Source: Cypionkella sinensis (GTDB lineage: Bacteria; Pseudomonadota; Alphaproteobacteria; Rhodobacterales; Rhodobacteraceae). Taken from it: a DNA stretch of 64,000 bases. The translations under genes were made by a program, and so were the position numbers. Positions 50,623-58,592 of this stretch are shown piece after piece; the first letter of the stretch is position 1, and each line of letters begins with the position of its first letter. Where the stretch lies: assembly GCF_042646385.1 (NCBI RefSeq), contig NZ_JBHRTO010000002.1, forward strand, positions 434,001-498,000, in the 5' to 3' direction. The notes beneath the pieces were generated by a model. That model did not search any database, was not told where the DNA came from, and saw nothing but the letters and a program-made list of their open reading frames with translations.

Positions 50623-51588
50623 ATGACCCTGCCGCCCCCTGCCCTGCCACCGCTGACGCTTTATCTGGCCGCCCCGCGCGGGTTTTGTGCGGGCGTGGAC
50701 CGTGCCATCAAGATCGTTGAACTTGCGCTGCAAAAATGGGGCGCGCCGGTCTATGTGCGCCACGAGATCGTGCACAACAAATTCGTCGTCGATGCTCTGC
50801 GTGCGCAAGGGGCTGTTTTTGTTGAGGAACTGGACGAATGCCCCGTGGATCGCCCGGTGATCTTCTCGGCGCATGGCGTGCCGAAATCTGTGCCTGCGGC
50901 GGCAGAGGCGCGGGCGATGATCGCGGTGGATGCCACCTGCCCATTGGTCACGAAAGTGCATAACGAGGCGCAACGACATTCCGAGGCGGGGTTGCAGATG
51001 GTGATGATCGGCCATCAGGGCCACCCCGAAACCATTGGCACCATGGGACAATTGCCTGAAGGCGAAGTGCTGCTGGTGGAAACCGCCGAGGATGTGGCGG
51101 GGCTGGTGGTGCGTGATCCGGGGCGGCTGGCCTATATCACCCAGACCACGCTTTCGGTCGATGATACGGCGGGGATCGTGGCGGCGTTGCAGGCGCGGTT
51201 TCCGGCGATCGTGGGGCCGCACAAGGAAGACATTTGCTATGCCACTACCAACCGGCAGGCGGCGGTGAAGGCGATTGCGGGCAAGATTGATGCGCTGTTG
51301 GTGATTGGTGCGCCGAATTCGTCGAACTCGCGCCGGTTGGTGGAGGTTGGACGCTCGGCCGGGTGTTCTTATGCGCAACTGGTGCAACGGGCGACCGAGA
51401 TTGACTGGCGCGCGCTGGAAGGTGCGACTGCGGTGGGTGTCACGGCGGGGGCTTCGGCACCGGAAGTGTTGGTGAACGAGGTGATAGACGCCTTCCGCGC
51501 GCGGTTTGAGACGCGGGTGGAACTGGTTGAAACCGCACAGGAGAATATCGAGTTCAAAGTGCCCCGCATCCTGCGTGAGGCGGTATGA
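50623..51588 (+). CDS. ispH: 4-hydroxy-3-methylbut-2-enyl diphosphate reductase
   Basis: A 321-residue iron-sulfur enzyme, the last step of the MEP isoprenoid pathway. The three cluster cysteines are in 'AAPRGFCAGVDRAIKIVE', 'VDATCPLVTKVHNEA' and 'EDICYATTNRQAAV'. 'IGAPNSSNSRRLVEVG' and 'VGVTAGASAPEVLV' are also present. The ATG at 50623 is preferred, with another four codons earlier. The stop overlaps the next gene (ATGA). Confidence 0.96.
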   Translation: MTLPPPALPPLTLYLAAPRGFCAGVDRAIKIVELALQKWGAPVYVRHEIVHNKFVVDALRAQGAVFVEELDECPVDRPVIFSAHGVPKSVPAAAEARAMIAVDATCPLVTKVHNEAQRHSEAGLQMVMIGHQGHPETIGTMGQLPEGEVLLVETAEDVAGLVVRDPGRLAYITQTTLSVDDTAGIVAALQARFPAIVGPHKEDICYATTNRQAAVKAIAGKIDALLVIGAPNSSNSRRLVEVGRSAGCSYAQLVQRATEIDWRALEGATAVGVTAGASAPEVLVNEVIDAFRARFETRVELVETAQENIEFKVPRILREAV

Positions 51589-52016
51589 GTGCTATTCCGC
51601 GCGCGGCGTTGTGGCTGGGTTTGGCCGGGCTGATCCCGTTTGTGGGCGCTGCTGGGTCGGCGCTGACCGGACAGTCGGCGGTTCTGGCGGGGTTCGAGCA
51701 ACGGCTGATGCTGCATTATGGCATCATCATTCTGGCGTTCATGTCGGGCGTGCTGTGGGGCTTCAGCACGAAGGCCGAAGGCACGCAGGCCGCCGTGGGT
51801 TATGGGCTGTCGGTGCTGCCCGCGCTATGGGCGTTTTTCACCACAATGGGCGATGCGCAGTCGGGTCTGTTGGCGCTGGTTGCGGGGTTTCTGGGCCTGC
51901 TGGGGCTTGACTGGCATTTCTGGCGCAAGGGTCTCGCACCGGCTTGGTGGATGCGTTTGCGGCTGATTTTGTCGGCCGGGGTGCTGGCATGTCTGGCCGT
52001 GGGGCTTTATGCGTAA
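51585..52016 (+). CDS. DUF3429 membrane protein
   Basis: A 143-residue membrane protein with four to five hydrophobic helices. The pattern 'LGLAGLIPFVGAAG...YGIIILAFMSGVLWGF' fits DUF3429. The function is unknown. It overlaps the ispH stop by 4 bp and lies 28 bp before rnhA, so ispH-DUF3429-rnhA form one transcription unit. Confidence 0.86.
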   Translation: MSAIPRAALWLGLAGLIPFVGAAGSALTGQSAVLAGFEQRLMLHYGIIILAFMSGVLWGFSTKAEGTQAAVGYGLSVLPALWAFFTTMGDAQSGLLALVAGFLGLLGLDWHFWRKGLAPAWWMRLRLILSAGVLACLAVGLYA

Positions 52017-52044
52017 AGCCGCCTTGATCTGATCGGACGACCCC

Positions 52045-52506
52045 ATGCCAGAGCTTTTTGCCTATACCGATGGTGCCTGTTCGGGCAACCCCGGCCCCGG
52101 GGGCTGGGGCGTCTTGATGCTGGCGCGTGAGGGCGGACAGGTGGTGAAAGAGCGCACGCTGTCAGGCGGCGAGGCGCATACCACCAACAACCGGATGGAA
52201 CTGCTGGCTGCGATCTCGGCGCTGGAAGCTTTGACGCGGGTTTCCGAACTGACCATCGTGACCGACAGCGCCTATGTGAAAAACGGTGTGACCGAGTGGA
52301 TTCACGGCTGGAAGCGCAATGGCTGGAAGACCTCGGGCAAGGATCCGGTGAAAAATGTTGATCTGTGGCAACGGCTTGACGCGGCGCAGGCCAAGCACAA
52401 GGTGATCTGGCGCTGGATCAAGGGCCATGCCGGGCACGCTGAAAATGAGCGCGCGGATGAGTTGGCACGGGCCGGGATGGCCCCATTCAAGCCCGCAAAA
52501 TCATAG
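52045..52506 (+). CDS. rnhA: Ribonuclease HI
   Basis: A 153-residue RNase HI degrading RNA in RNA-DNA hybrids. The four catalytic acids are seen in 'AYTDGACSGNPGPGGWG', 'TNNRMELLAAISAL', 'TIVTDSAYV' and 'HAENERADELA'. Its end overlaps the convergent glycosyltransferase gene by 6 bp. Confidence 0.96.
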   Translation: MPELFAYTDGACSGNPGPGGWGVLMLAREGGQVVKERTLSGGEAHTTNNRMELLAAISALEALTRVSELTIVTDSAYVKNGVTEWIHGWKRNGWKTSGKDPVKNVDLWQRLDAAQAKHKVIWRWIKGHAGHAENERADELARAGMAPFKPAKS

Positions 52507-53316
52507 CTGCGGCAGATAGGGAAAGCGCGCGCGCATATCGGCATCCTGACGCCAATCCGGCACAGCGCGCCATTTCGTGGTGACTTCAACGCGTGAATCA
52601 TTCGCCTCATGCACCGAACGCACGAACATCGGTTGACCGCCGACCAGACGGTGCGGATGGTTCAGCGGGCTTTTGCGGTGACGGATTTGCAGGATATTGC
52701 TGCCAGCCCGCGCGCCCGCCATGGCAAGCCCCAGATTGATGAAGGGATAGCGGTGGTGATACAGCGCATAGGTTTCGGCATCTTTCGATGACAGATCAAG
52801 GCCATAGCCCCGGCTGAACGAGACAAAGCGCAGATCATCGGGGGTATTGAGGGGCGGCAGTTGCGCCATCTCGGCCCGCATTCTGGCGATCAGATCGGTG
52901 GAAAAGCCGTCGTCATCATCCAGCACCGTTTGCAGCACAGAGGCGTGATCCGGGTAGCGCGCGGCGATGAACTGCGCCAAGTGGCGGTGCGCGATACCGG
53001 CGCGGCGGGGCAGGATCGTGTAACGCTCCTTGGGCAAAGCCTCGGCGCAGGCTTCGGCCAGACTGCGCTGCGCCCAGCGCGGCATGGCATAGCTGGACAA
53101 GATCATCAGGTGAAAATTCTGATCGGTTTGCGCGCCAAGCGACGGCAGCGGCAGGCTTTGCAGCAGGCCCAGACGCATGATCAGCCGATCCTGATCGAAC
53201 AGCAGCGCCTGATCCTTTGAGAAATCGCTTTTCCAGCCAGAACTGCCGAAATAGGAAAACCGCAGCGCAATCAGCACTTCCTGACGCGCCACGAAATCCT
53301 GCCACTGTGTTGTCAT
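52501..53316 (-). CDS. Putative rhamnosyl transferase-type glycosyltransferase
   Basis: A 271-residue protein with the pattern of the 'putative rhamnosyl transferase' family: 'IALRFSYFGSSGWKSDFSKDQ', 'LLFDQDRLIMRLGLLQSLPLPSLGAQTDQNFHLMILSS' and the acidic metal-binding 'VLDDDDGFSTDLIARM'. It probably adds sugar to a surface polymer. The actual sugar is not shown. It opens a run of glycan genes (52501-58006). Confidence 0.78.
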   Translation of the reverse strand: MTTQWQDFVARQEVLIALRFSYFGSSGWKSDFSKDQALLFDQDRLIMRLGLLQSLPLPSLGAQTDQNFHLMILSSYAMPRWAQRSLAEACAEALPKERYTILPRRAGIAHRHLAQFIAARYPDHASVLQTVLDDDDGFSTDLIARMRAEMAQLPPLNTPDDLRFVSFSRGYGLDLSSKDAETYALYHHRYPFINLGLAMAGARAGSNILQIRHRKSPLNHPHRLVGGQPMFVRSVHEANDSRVEVTTKWRAVPDWRQDADMRARFPYLPQL

Positions 53317-53355
53317 CCGCCTAACACTTTGACATCGTTACATCACTGTGATGGC

Positions 53356-54087
53356 TCAAATCCAATCGAGATTGACCTTCCCGGCGGGATACTTTGCAGC
53401 CACGGTTTCGCGCAGGGTTTTGTAGCGATCACGCAGGTCTTTGAACTTGCGCTCATGTGTCTCGGCAACCAAGGCGCGGATATTTGTGAACAGATCTTCA
53501 CGATCCAGAGTTTCGAGGATGTCCAGCTCGGCGCCCTCGATATCCATCTTGACGAAAGCGATCTCTCCGCGCGCCGCGACATGCTCTCGCACAAGGGTTG
53601 GAAAATCGAGCAGCGTCACCTCGACCGCGTTTTCGGCATCAATGCGTCGCCCCCCATCCAGAATCGTGCTTTTGACCGAAGCCCCATCGGGATTATCGCC
53701 AAAATTATCCGCCCGCATCAAGCGAATACTGCCCGCGCCAACACCGACGGCGGCATTGATCAAGGTGACGTTCGGGGTATTTGCGAACTTTTGTTCAAGA
53801 ACGGAAAACGCATAGGGATCAGGCTCATAAGCCAACACATCCGCGCCAGTCGCCGCCAGAACTGTGGTGACGACGCCCATATTGGCCCCGCAATCCATCA
53901 CCAGATCGCCGGGTTTCAGCATGGCGGTGATCGCCGTCATATAGCCTTCGGCCCAGGCCTTGCGTTGATTGCGCTTCTGACGGCGGATCAGCGCCTCTAC
54001 CTCCTCGGGGGTAGAGGGTAAGGGCTTGGCGGCTTTGTCCTTTTTGCCCTTCTTGACCTGCGGATCGGCCTCGTCAGCTTCGTTCAT
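53356..54087 (-). CDS. FkbM-family methyltransferase
   Basis: A 243-residue SAM-dependent O-methyltransferase. The SAM motif is 'LVMDCGANMGVVTTVLA', followed by 'DVLAYEPDPYAFSVLEQKF' and 'IAFVKMDIEGAELDILETL', the FkbM hallmark. A Lys-rich N-terminal tail (about 1-40) is unusual. It probably methylates a sugar of the surface glycan. The ATG overlaps the upstream stop (ATGA), with GGAGGA directly before it. Confidence 0.88.
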   Translation of the reverse strand: MNEADEADPQVKKGKKDKAAKPLPSTPEEVEALIRRQKRNQRKAWAEGYMTAITAMLKPGDLVMDCGANMGVVTTVLAATGADVLAYEPDPYAFSVLEQKFANTPNVTLINAAVGVGAGSIRLMRADNFGDNPDGASVKSTILDGGRRIDAENAVEVTLLDFPTLVREHVAARGEIAFVKMDIEGAELDILETLDREDLFTNIRALVAETHERKFKDLRDRYKTLRETVAAKYPAGKVNLDWI

Positions 54088-54899
54088 TCCTCCAGCGCCT
54101 TGGATGCGTCCACGCCGATCTGCGCGCACATCCGCGCGGCGTAGGAATTTGGCAGCGGCGGATTCTTGCGCCAATAGGGCTTGGTGCCGTTGGTATAAAG
54201 ATGCACAGACAGGGTGTTGTCGGTGAAGTGGCCCTCGACCCGGCCGTAGGGGTCGTAGAACACATCATTCAACTGGAACGGCACCGGATAGAGGTAATCC
54301 GAGGTCAGCGCCTTTTCAAAGTCGCCAGTTTGCTGCGCGAAATAGGTGAAGGCCTGCGGGCCAAAAGCGGTGCGTTCAGCGTTGTAGATCCGCACAGCCT
54401 GCGGCAGGCTGGTGTCCTGCTTTTCGATGCGTTTGCGCTGTTGCTTGTTGAACCATGCCGGCGCGTCGGGCAGATTTTCGTAGTAATCCAGCAGTTGCTT
54501 GATCAACGCACCCTGCGGCGGGATATAGACGACACCGCAGTTCAGTGCCCCCCTAAAGCCATGACCTGCATAGATATTCTGCATCTCGTCAGGGAAAGGT
54601 TTGTGGCAGAACGCATCGCAATCAATCCAGATCGCATCGGTTTTCTCGATCATCTTGTAGCGAAACACGTTCGACAGAAAGCTTTCCGAGGTCTGCCGCA
54701 CGATATCCATGTCAATCGCCATGATGTCGGTGGCGGGTTTGACGATGATGCCATCGGGCACGTTCGTCACCTTGTCGGTGCAATAAAGCGTGGTCGGATG
54801 GCCATGCGCCACATGGCTGAGCAGGCAAAGCTGATTGAGATAATGCAGCCTTTCGCCAATCCAAAGCGAGGCGACGGGTCTGCGAACGGGGGTGGACAT
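54084..54899 (-). CDS. Probable GT-A-fold glycosyltransferase
   Basis: A 271-residue protein not matching a named family with certainty. It has a DxD-like motif in 'TDAIWIDCDAFCHKPF', an early 'SLWIGERLHYLNQLCLLSHVAHGH' that resembles glycosyltransferases with DXD sugar-binding motifs, and a late 'LSVHLYTNG' histidine. It overlaps the FkbM gene by 4 bp and lies 73 bp behind the bifunctional glycosyltransferase gene. Confidence 0.68.
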   Translation of the reverse strand: MSTPVRRPVASLWIGERLHYLNQLCLLSHVAHGHPTTLYCTDKVTNVPDGIIVKPATDIMAIDMDIVRQTSESFLSNVFRYKMIEKTDAIWIDCDAFCHKPFPDEMQNIYAGHGFRGALNCGVVYIPPQGALIKQLLDYYENLPDAPAWFNKQQRKRIEKQDTSLPQAVRIYNAERTAFGPQAFTYFAQQTGDFEKALTSDYLYPVPFQLNDVFYDPYGRVEGHFTDNTLSVHLYTNGTKPYWRKNPPLPNSYAARMCAQIGVDASKALEE

Positions 54900-54972
54900 G
54901 GTTACTGCCTCGTTTGTTTCGTTTTGCTTGAAAATGCCGCACCGCCGTCAGGCTGTCCAGCATCGGAAATCG

Positions 54973-56877
54973 TTAAGTATTATCGTCTTGGTCGGACGCG
55001 CGCTGCAGCCGAAAACCGCGCGCGATATTGGCATCAAATCCGAAATCGGCCACATAGCCCAAACTTGCCAGCAAGGCCTCGATCTCGGGCAGCGCGGCAT
55101 GGTGCTGCTCCAGCAAGCGGCCATAGAGGAATATCTGCGCGGGGGATGGAGCGGGACGTGCCGAGAACAGAAGTTGCAGGGTTTCGGGGCCAAGCAACGG
55201 GTCTGCCAACAGCAGCGCATCCGGCTGCACATCGGCGATCATCGCCAAAATCGCGGCTGCTGGATCATCGCCAAAGCTTTGATCAACCACCACAAATCTG
55301 TCGTTAAATGCACGATGGCTCAGCGCACTGACCACGCCCATCATCTGCCGCAAGGAGGGATTTTCTTCGTGCAGATAGAACCGCAGATCAGGACGGATGT
55401 TGGCGCAATGCCCGGCCAGAAATCCGACGGCAGAGCCAATCTCTAACACCTTGGCCTGTTCGGCCAGCACCTGCGGCATCCGGCGCGCAAGGCCGCGTTC
55501 GAACTTGCCAGACTGGATCAGCGCCCGCGCCGCATCGGTGAAAATCCGGGCGTCGAGCGGCAGTTTCATGCTGTGATTGGGATAAACCTCGGCCGCGATA
55601 TCCTGCGAAAGGTTAATGTCGCCAGACTGATACGACCCCATCGGCACGGCTTCGACAGGCTCTTTCGGAAGCGCCTGGCGTTCGGATTTCGCCTTGGCGC
55701 CGCGGCGCTTTTCCACCTCGGACATCAAGGCCGCGATCTTTTCCTTGTCACGTGCTTGTGGCGGTTTGGCGACGATCTGCGTGATTGGCACAGCCGATGC
55801 GCGGGCAAGATCGGCGACAAGTTGATGATAAGCCTCGGTCTGACGCAACTCGGCCAGGCGGGCTTCGGCGCGGTCGATTGCGGCGTGATGCAGGCGGTGC
55901 AGAACCGGATCTTGCAGCAATTGCGCGATGATCTGGTTGCGCTGATCGGTGTAGCGCAACATCGTATCATCGCGGACTTCGTTGCGATCTTGCAGCGACC
56001 AATAGTCGGAGTTGTACTTATCCGCCTTATTGTTCACATTGCCGCGCATCTTGCGAATGGCATAGCTGTCAACCGACTTCACGGCGTAGTGGTTAAGCTG
56101 CACCCAATCGTAGCCGACGGTGCGGGTGATAGAGCGCCAGCCGCGAAACTTGAAGTAATCCTCCATCTCGCGGCCCGAACCATTCAGCCATTTCACCTGA
56201 TCGGGGAAGTCAGTCTCGTGCCACTTCGTCTTCATTTTCGGGCGATGGATACCCAGTTTCCACTTGTCGGCGCTGAAGGTGAACAGGGTCTTTACCCCCC
56301 ACCCCTTGTTCCATTCTTGCGGGGCTGCCCATAGATATTGTTCTGTCACCGGTGCGCGGGACCAGTCCACCACACCACCCGAGCCGAAAATCCGCCAAGT
56401 CACCACAATGCCGTTGGCCCCCTGCGCCTTGGTGGCTGCAAGCAGGCTGTCAAGCGTGCCATCGCCATAGCGGATCGACAGAAATTCGTCGGCGTCAAAC
56501 ACCATCACCCAATCGGATTGCTGCACGACGGGTTCGTCTTGGGCATAGTTCAACGCCGAGGGCTGCGGCCTGATGCCTTCGGGAATGACATTGCGGCGGT
56601 GGTGGCACAGGCCCAGTTCCTCCAGCCGGATCAGCATGTCATCGGTGCCATCCGAACAATCGTTCGTATAGACCACAAGATCAGAGAATCCGACGGCAAG
56701 GTGATGCGCAACCCATTCGATCACGTACGCGCCTTCGTCCTTCATCATCGACACGGCCGTGACCTGACCATGCGGGCTGACGTGCCGCTTCAGCGGGAAA
56801 TCGACGGTGCCCCACAGATCGCCCGCGCCGTTTGGCCGAGTTGCTTGCGCTGGCTGTATATCGTTGTTCTCCGTCAC
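54973..56877 (-). CDS. Family 2-type glycosyltransferase fused to a methyltransferase-like domain
   Basis: A 634-residue protein in two parts. Residues about 38-330 are a Glyco_tranf_2_4-type transferase with 'SMMKDEGAYVIEWVAHHLAVG', 'YTNDCSDGTDDML' and the metal-binding 'WVMVFDADEFLSI'. A charged linker (about 385-410) leads to a C-terminal domain (about 440-625) resembling a class I methyltransferase, 'AKVLEIGSAVGFLAGHCANIRPDLRFYLHEENPS', whose glycine motif is degenerate (GSAVG instead of GxGxG). The start is a GTG with AGGGCAGGGC before it. The acceptor is unknown. Largest gene of the glycan cassette. Confidence 0.78.
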   Translation of the reverse strand: MTENNDIQPAQATRPNGAGDLWGTVDFPLKRHVSPHGQVTAVSMMKDEGAYVIEWVAHHLAVGFSDLVVYTNDCSDGTDDMLIRLEELGLCHHRRNVIPEGIRPQPSALNYAQDEPVVQQSDWVMVFDADEFLSIRYGDGTLDSLLAATKAQGANGIVVTWRIFGSGGVVDWSRAPVTEQYLWAAPQEWNKGWGVKTLFTFSADKWKLGIHRPKMKTKWHETDFPDQVKWLNGSGREMEDYFKFRGWRSITRTVGYDWVQLNHYAVKSVDSYAIRKMRGNVNNKADKYNSDYWSLQDRNEVRDDTMLRYTDQRNQIIAQLLQDPVLHRLHHAAIDRAEARLAELRQTEAYHQLVADLARASAVPITQIVAKPPQARDKEKIAALMSEVEKRRGAKAKSERQALPKEPVEAVPMGSYQSGDINLSQDIAAEVYPNHSMKLPLDARIFTDAARALIQSGKFERGLARRMPQVLAEQAKVLEIGSAVGFLAGHCANIRPDLRFYLHEENPSLRQMMGVVSALSHRAFNDRFVVVDQSFGDDPAAAILAMIADVQPDALLLADPLLGPETLQLLFSARPAPSPAQIFLYGRLLEQHHAALPEIEALLASLGYVADFGFDANIARGFRLQRASDQDDNT

Positions 56878-57118
56878 GCCCTGCCCTGCCCCTTGCGCAA
56901 CCCCTGAAACAGTTGCGCGGTTTTGCCACGATCATAGGTCAAGCCGGATTCCCCCAGCAAGGCCAATGCAGAAAACGCCGCGCGACTGTGTCTTGGCAGA
57001 CAATCGTTTCCATTTTGGCAACGAATTGCGGGTTAAATTTGCCGCGAGTGCGTGACTTTGCGCGCAGATGCAGATTAATCTTTGCCAATTGTCGCAACTT
57101 TCCCGTCCGAGCAGGTAT

Positions 57119-58006
57119 ATGGCCCCGAAACTGACTGTGTTTTTTATTGTTGAGCCGCCTGACTACGAAGTCATGGCCTGCTTTTTGGCGGCGTCGCTGC
57201 GCGAACAATTCGGCGATCAGGTGGCCTTGGTTGGCTATTGCCCAGATATCAAGCTGGACCAAGTCTCGCCCAACGTAACAGAGGTGCTGCGCCGGATGGG
57301 CTGCGAAGTGCGCCCGTTTGCCGTGGCCGGGCGGTTTTCGCCTGCCTATCCGCATGGCAACAAGATCCTCGCCACGATGGAGCCGCGCGACACTGAGTTC
57401 TCGGCATTTTTTGACAGCGATATCCTATGCTTGCGGCCCAACCGGGTTGAGAACATCATTCAGGACAACGCGGTTTCGCTGACGCCCGCGGCCTCGATGA
57501 ACTGGGGCAAAAGCGATGATTGGAAGCTGATTTACGACGTTTGCGGCATGGCAATTCCAGAAGAGCGCATCAAACTGATGCGCCAATCCGGTGAGCGGCA
57601 GCGCATACCGTATTTCAGTTCAGGTTTGTTCACCTTCCCCGAGCAACACCGCAGCCCGGACGGTCGCAGCTTTCCGCAGGTCTGGATGGATGTGGCGCAT
57701 ACCATTGACGCGCATCCCGATGTGCCGGGAAAACGGCCCTATCTTGACCAGATCTCGCTGCCGCTGGCGATCCAGAAATCGGGGCTAAAGTGGAATATTC
57801 TGCCGGAAGAACAACACTTTATCCTCGGCGGCAAGCTGCGAGGTGATGCGCTGCCGCAAGATCGTGAAATCTTCACCATTCATTACCGCCAACTGAAAGT
57901 GCTGAAGGAAACCGGGCTGACCGCGACAAGCCGCAAGATGCTGAAACGGCAAGCCGGAGTGAAACGGATCGACAAGGCCGGGGAGGACGATGCCGATAAT
58001 GAATAG
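57119..58006 (+). CDS. Glycosyltransferase-like protein with DSD motif
   Basis: A 295-residue protein of probable GT-A fold: 'LTVFFIVEPPDYEVMACFLAASLREQFG' at the N-terminus and the metal-binding-like 'FSAFFDSDILCLRP' in the middle, then 'PYFSSGLFTFPEQHR' and a late 'TIHYRQLKVLKE'. No named family is certain. It is divergent from the bifunctional transferase (241 bp between starts, no other feature seen there) and probably belongs to the same cassette. The start at 57119 is preferred over an ATG 17 codons earlier. Confidence 0.7.
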   Translation: MAPKLTVFFIVEPPDYEVMACFLAASLREQFGDQVALVGYCPDIKLDQVSPNVTEVLRRMGCEVRPFAVAGRFSPAYPHGNKILATMEPRDTEFSAFFDSDILCLRPNRVENIIQDNAVSLTPAASMNWGKSDDWKLIYDVCGMAIPEERIKLMRQSGERQRIPYFSSGLFTFPEQHRSPDGRSFPQVWMDVAHTIDAHPDVPGKRPYLDQISLPLAIQKSGLKWNILPEEQHFILGGKLRGDALPQDREIFTIHYRQLKVLKETGLTATSRKMLKRQAGVKRIDKAGEDDADNE

Positions 58007-58021
58007 CCGTTCACCTATTGC

Positions 58022-58049
58022 TTGCAATTATTGATCATCCGATCATATT
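58022..58049 (+). promoter_or_regulatory. Candidate promoter with operator in the spacer
   Basis: TTGCAA (58022-58027) and CATATT (58044-58049) are spaced by 16 bp as a possible -35/-10 pair. The inverted repeat TGATC-ATCC-GATCA (58032-58045) lies in the spacer. The start codon of the regulator gene is 7 nt after the -10, so the transcript could be leaderless, and no ribosome binding site is seen. Confidence 0.45.
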
Positions 58050-58055
58050 GCGATT

Positions 58056-58565
58056 ATGGCACGCACAAAGCTGATCTCGGATCGTGATGTCTTTCAGCAG
58101 GTTCTGACCCTGCTTTTGCAGAGTGGCGAAAAGGCCGTGACCTTTTCGGCGGTTTCTGCGGCGACAGGGCTGGCGCCGACGACGCTGGTGCAGCGGTTTT
58201 CAAGCTGCAATGCGATGATTTCATCTGCGATTTCTCAGGCTTGGCAAGATCTTTCCGCTTTGGTCGAAGCCGCCTCGACCGATGCAGCAGCGCATAAGGG
58301 CGTGCCGGGACTGTTGAAAATGCTGACAGGGCCGATTGATCCGGGTGCATTGTTGACGCTGAGTTTGCGCGACCCTGCGCTGGTGGAGCAGGCCAAGGAT
58401 TGGCGCAGCAAGGTCGAGCAGGCGATTGCGGCCCGGCTTGATGTCAGCGCGAAGGCGAAGGAAACCGCCGCGCTGATTTTTGCCGCCTGGCAGGGGCGGA
58501 TGCTGTGGGGGGCCGGTGGCGGCAAGGGCTTCCGCTTGGGCGATGCGATCAAGCAGCTTGTCTGA
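58056..58565 (+). CDS. TetR-like transcriptional regulator
   Basis: A 169-residue small regulator. The N-terminal helix-turn-helix reads 'AVTFSAVSAATGLAPTTLVQRFSSCNAMI' (about 27-55), as in TetR proteins where the recognition helix is followed by a Tyr/Phe-Phe pair. The C-terminal ligand domain is shorter than usual (TetR members are commonly about 190-210 residues). The ligand is unknown. It is convergent with the hybrid kinase. A probable self-operator is in its promoter. Confidence 0.75.
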   Translation: MARTKLISDRDVFQQVLTLLLQSGEKAVTFSAVSAATGLAPTTLVQRFSSCNAMISSAISQAWQDLSALVEAASTDAAAHKGVPGLLKMLTGPIDPGALLTLSLRDPALVEQAKDWRSKVEQAIAARLDVSAKAKETAALIFAAWQGRMLWGAGGGKGFRLGDAIKQLV

Positions 58566-58592
58566 CACAGGCGACCAGACAAGCCAGCGCAG

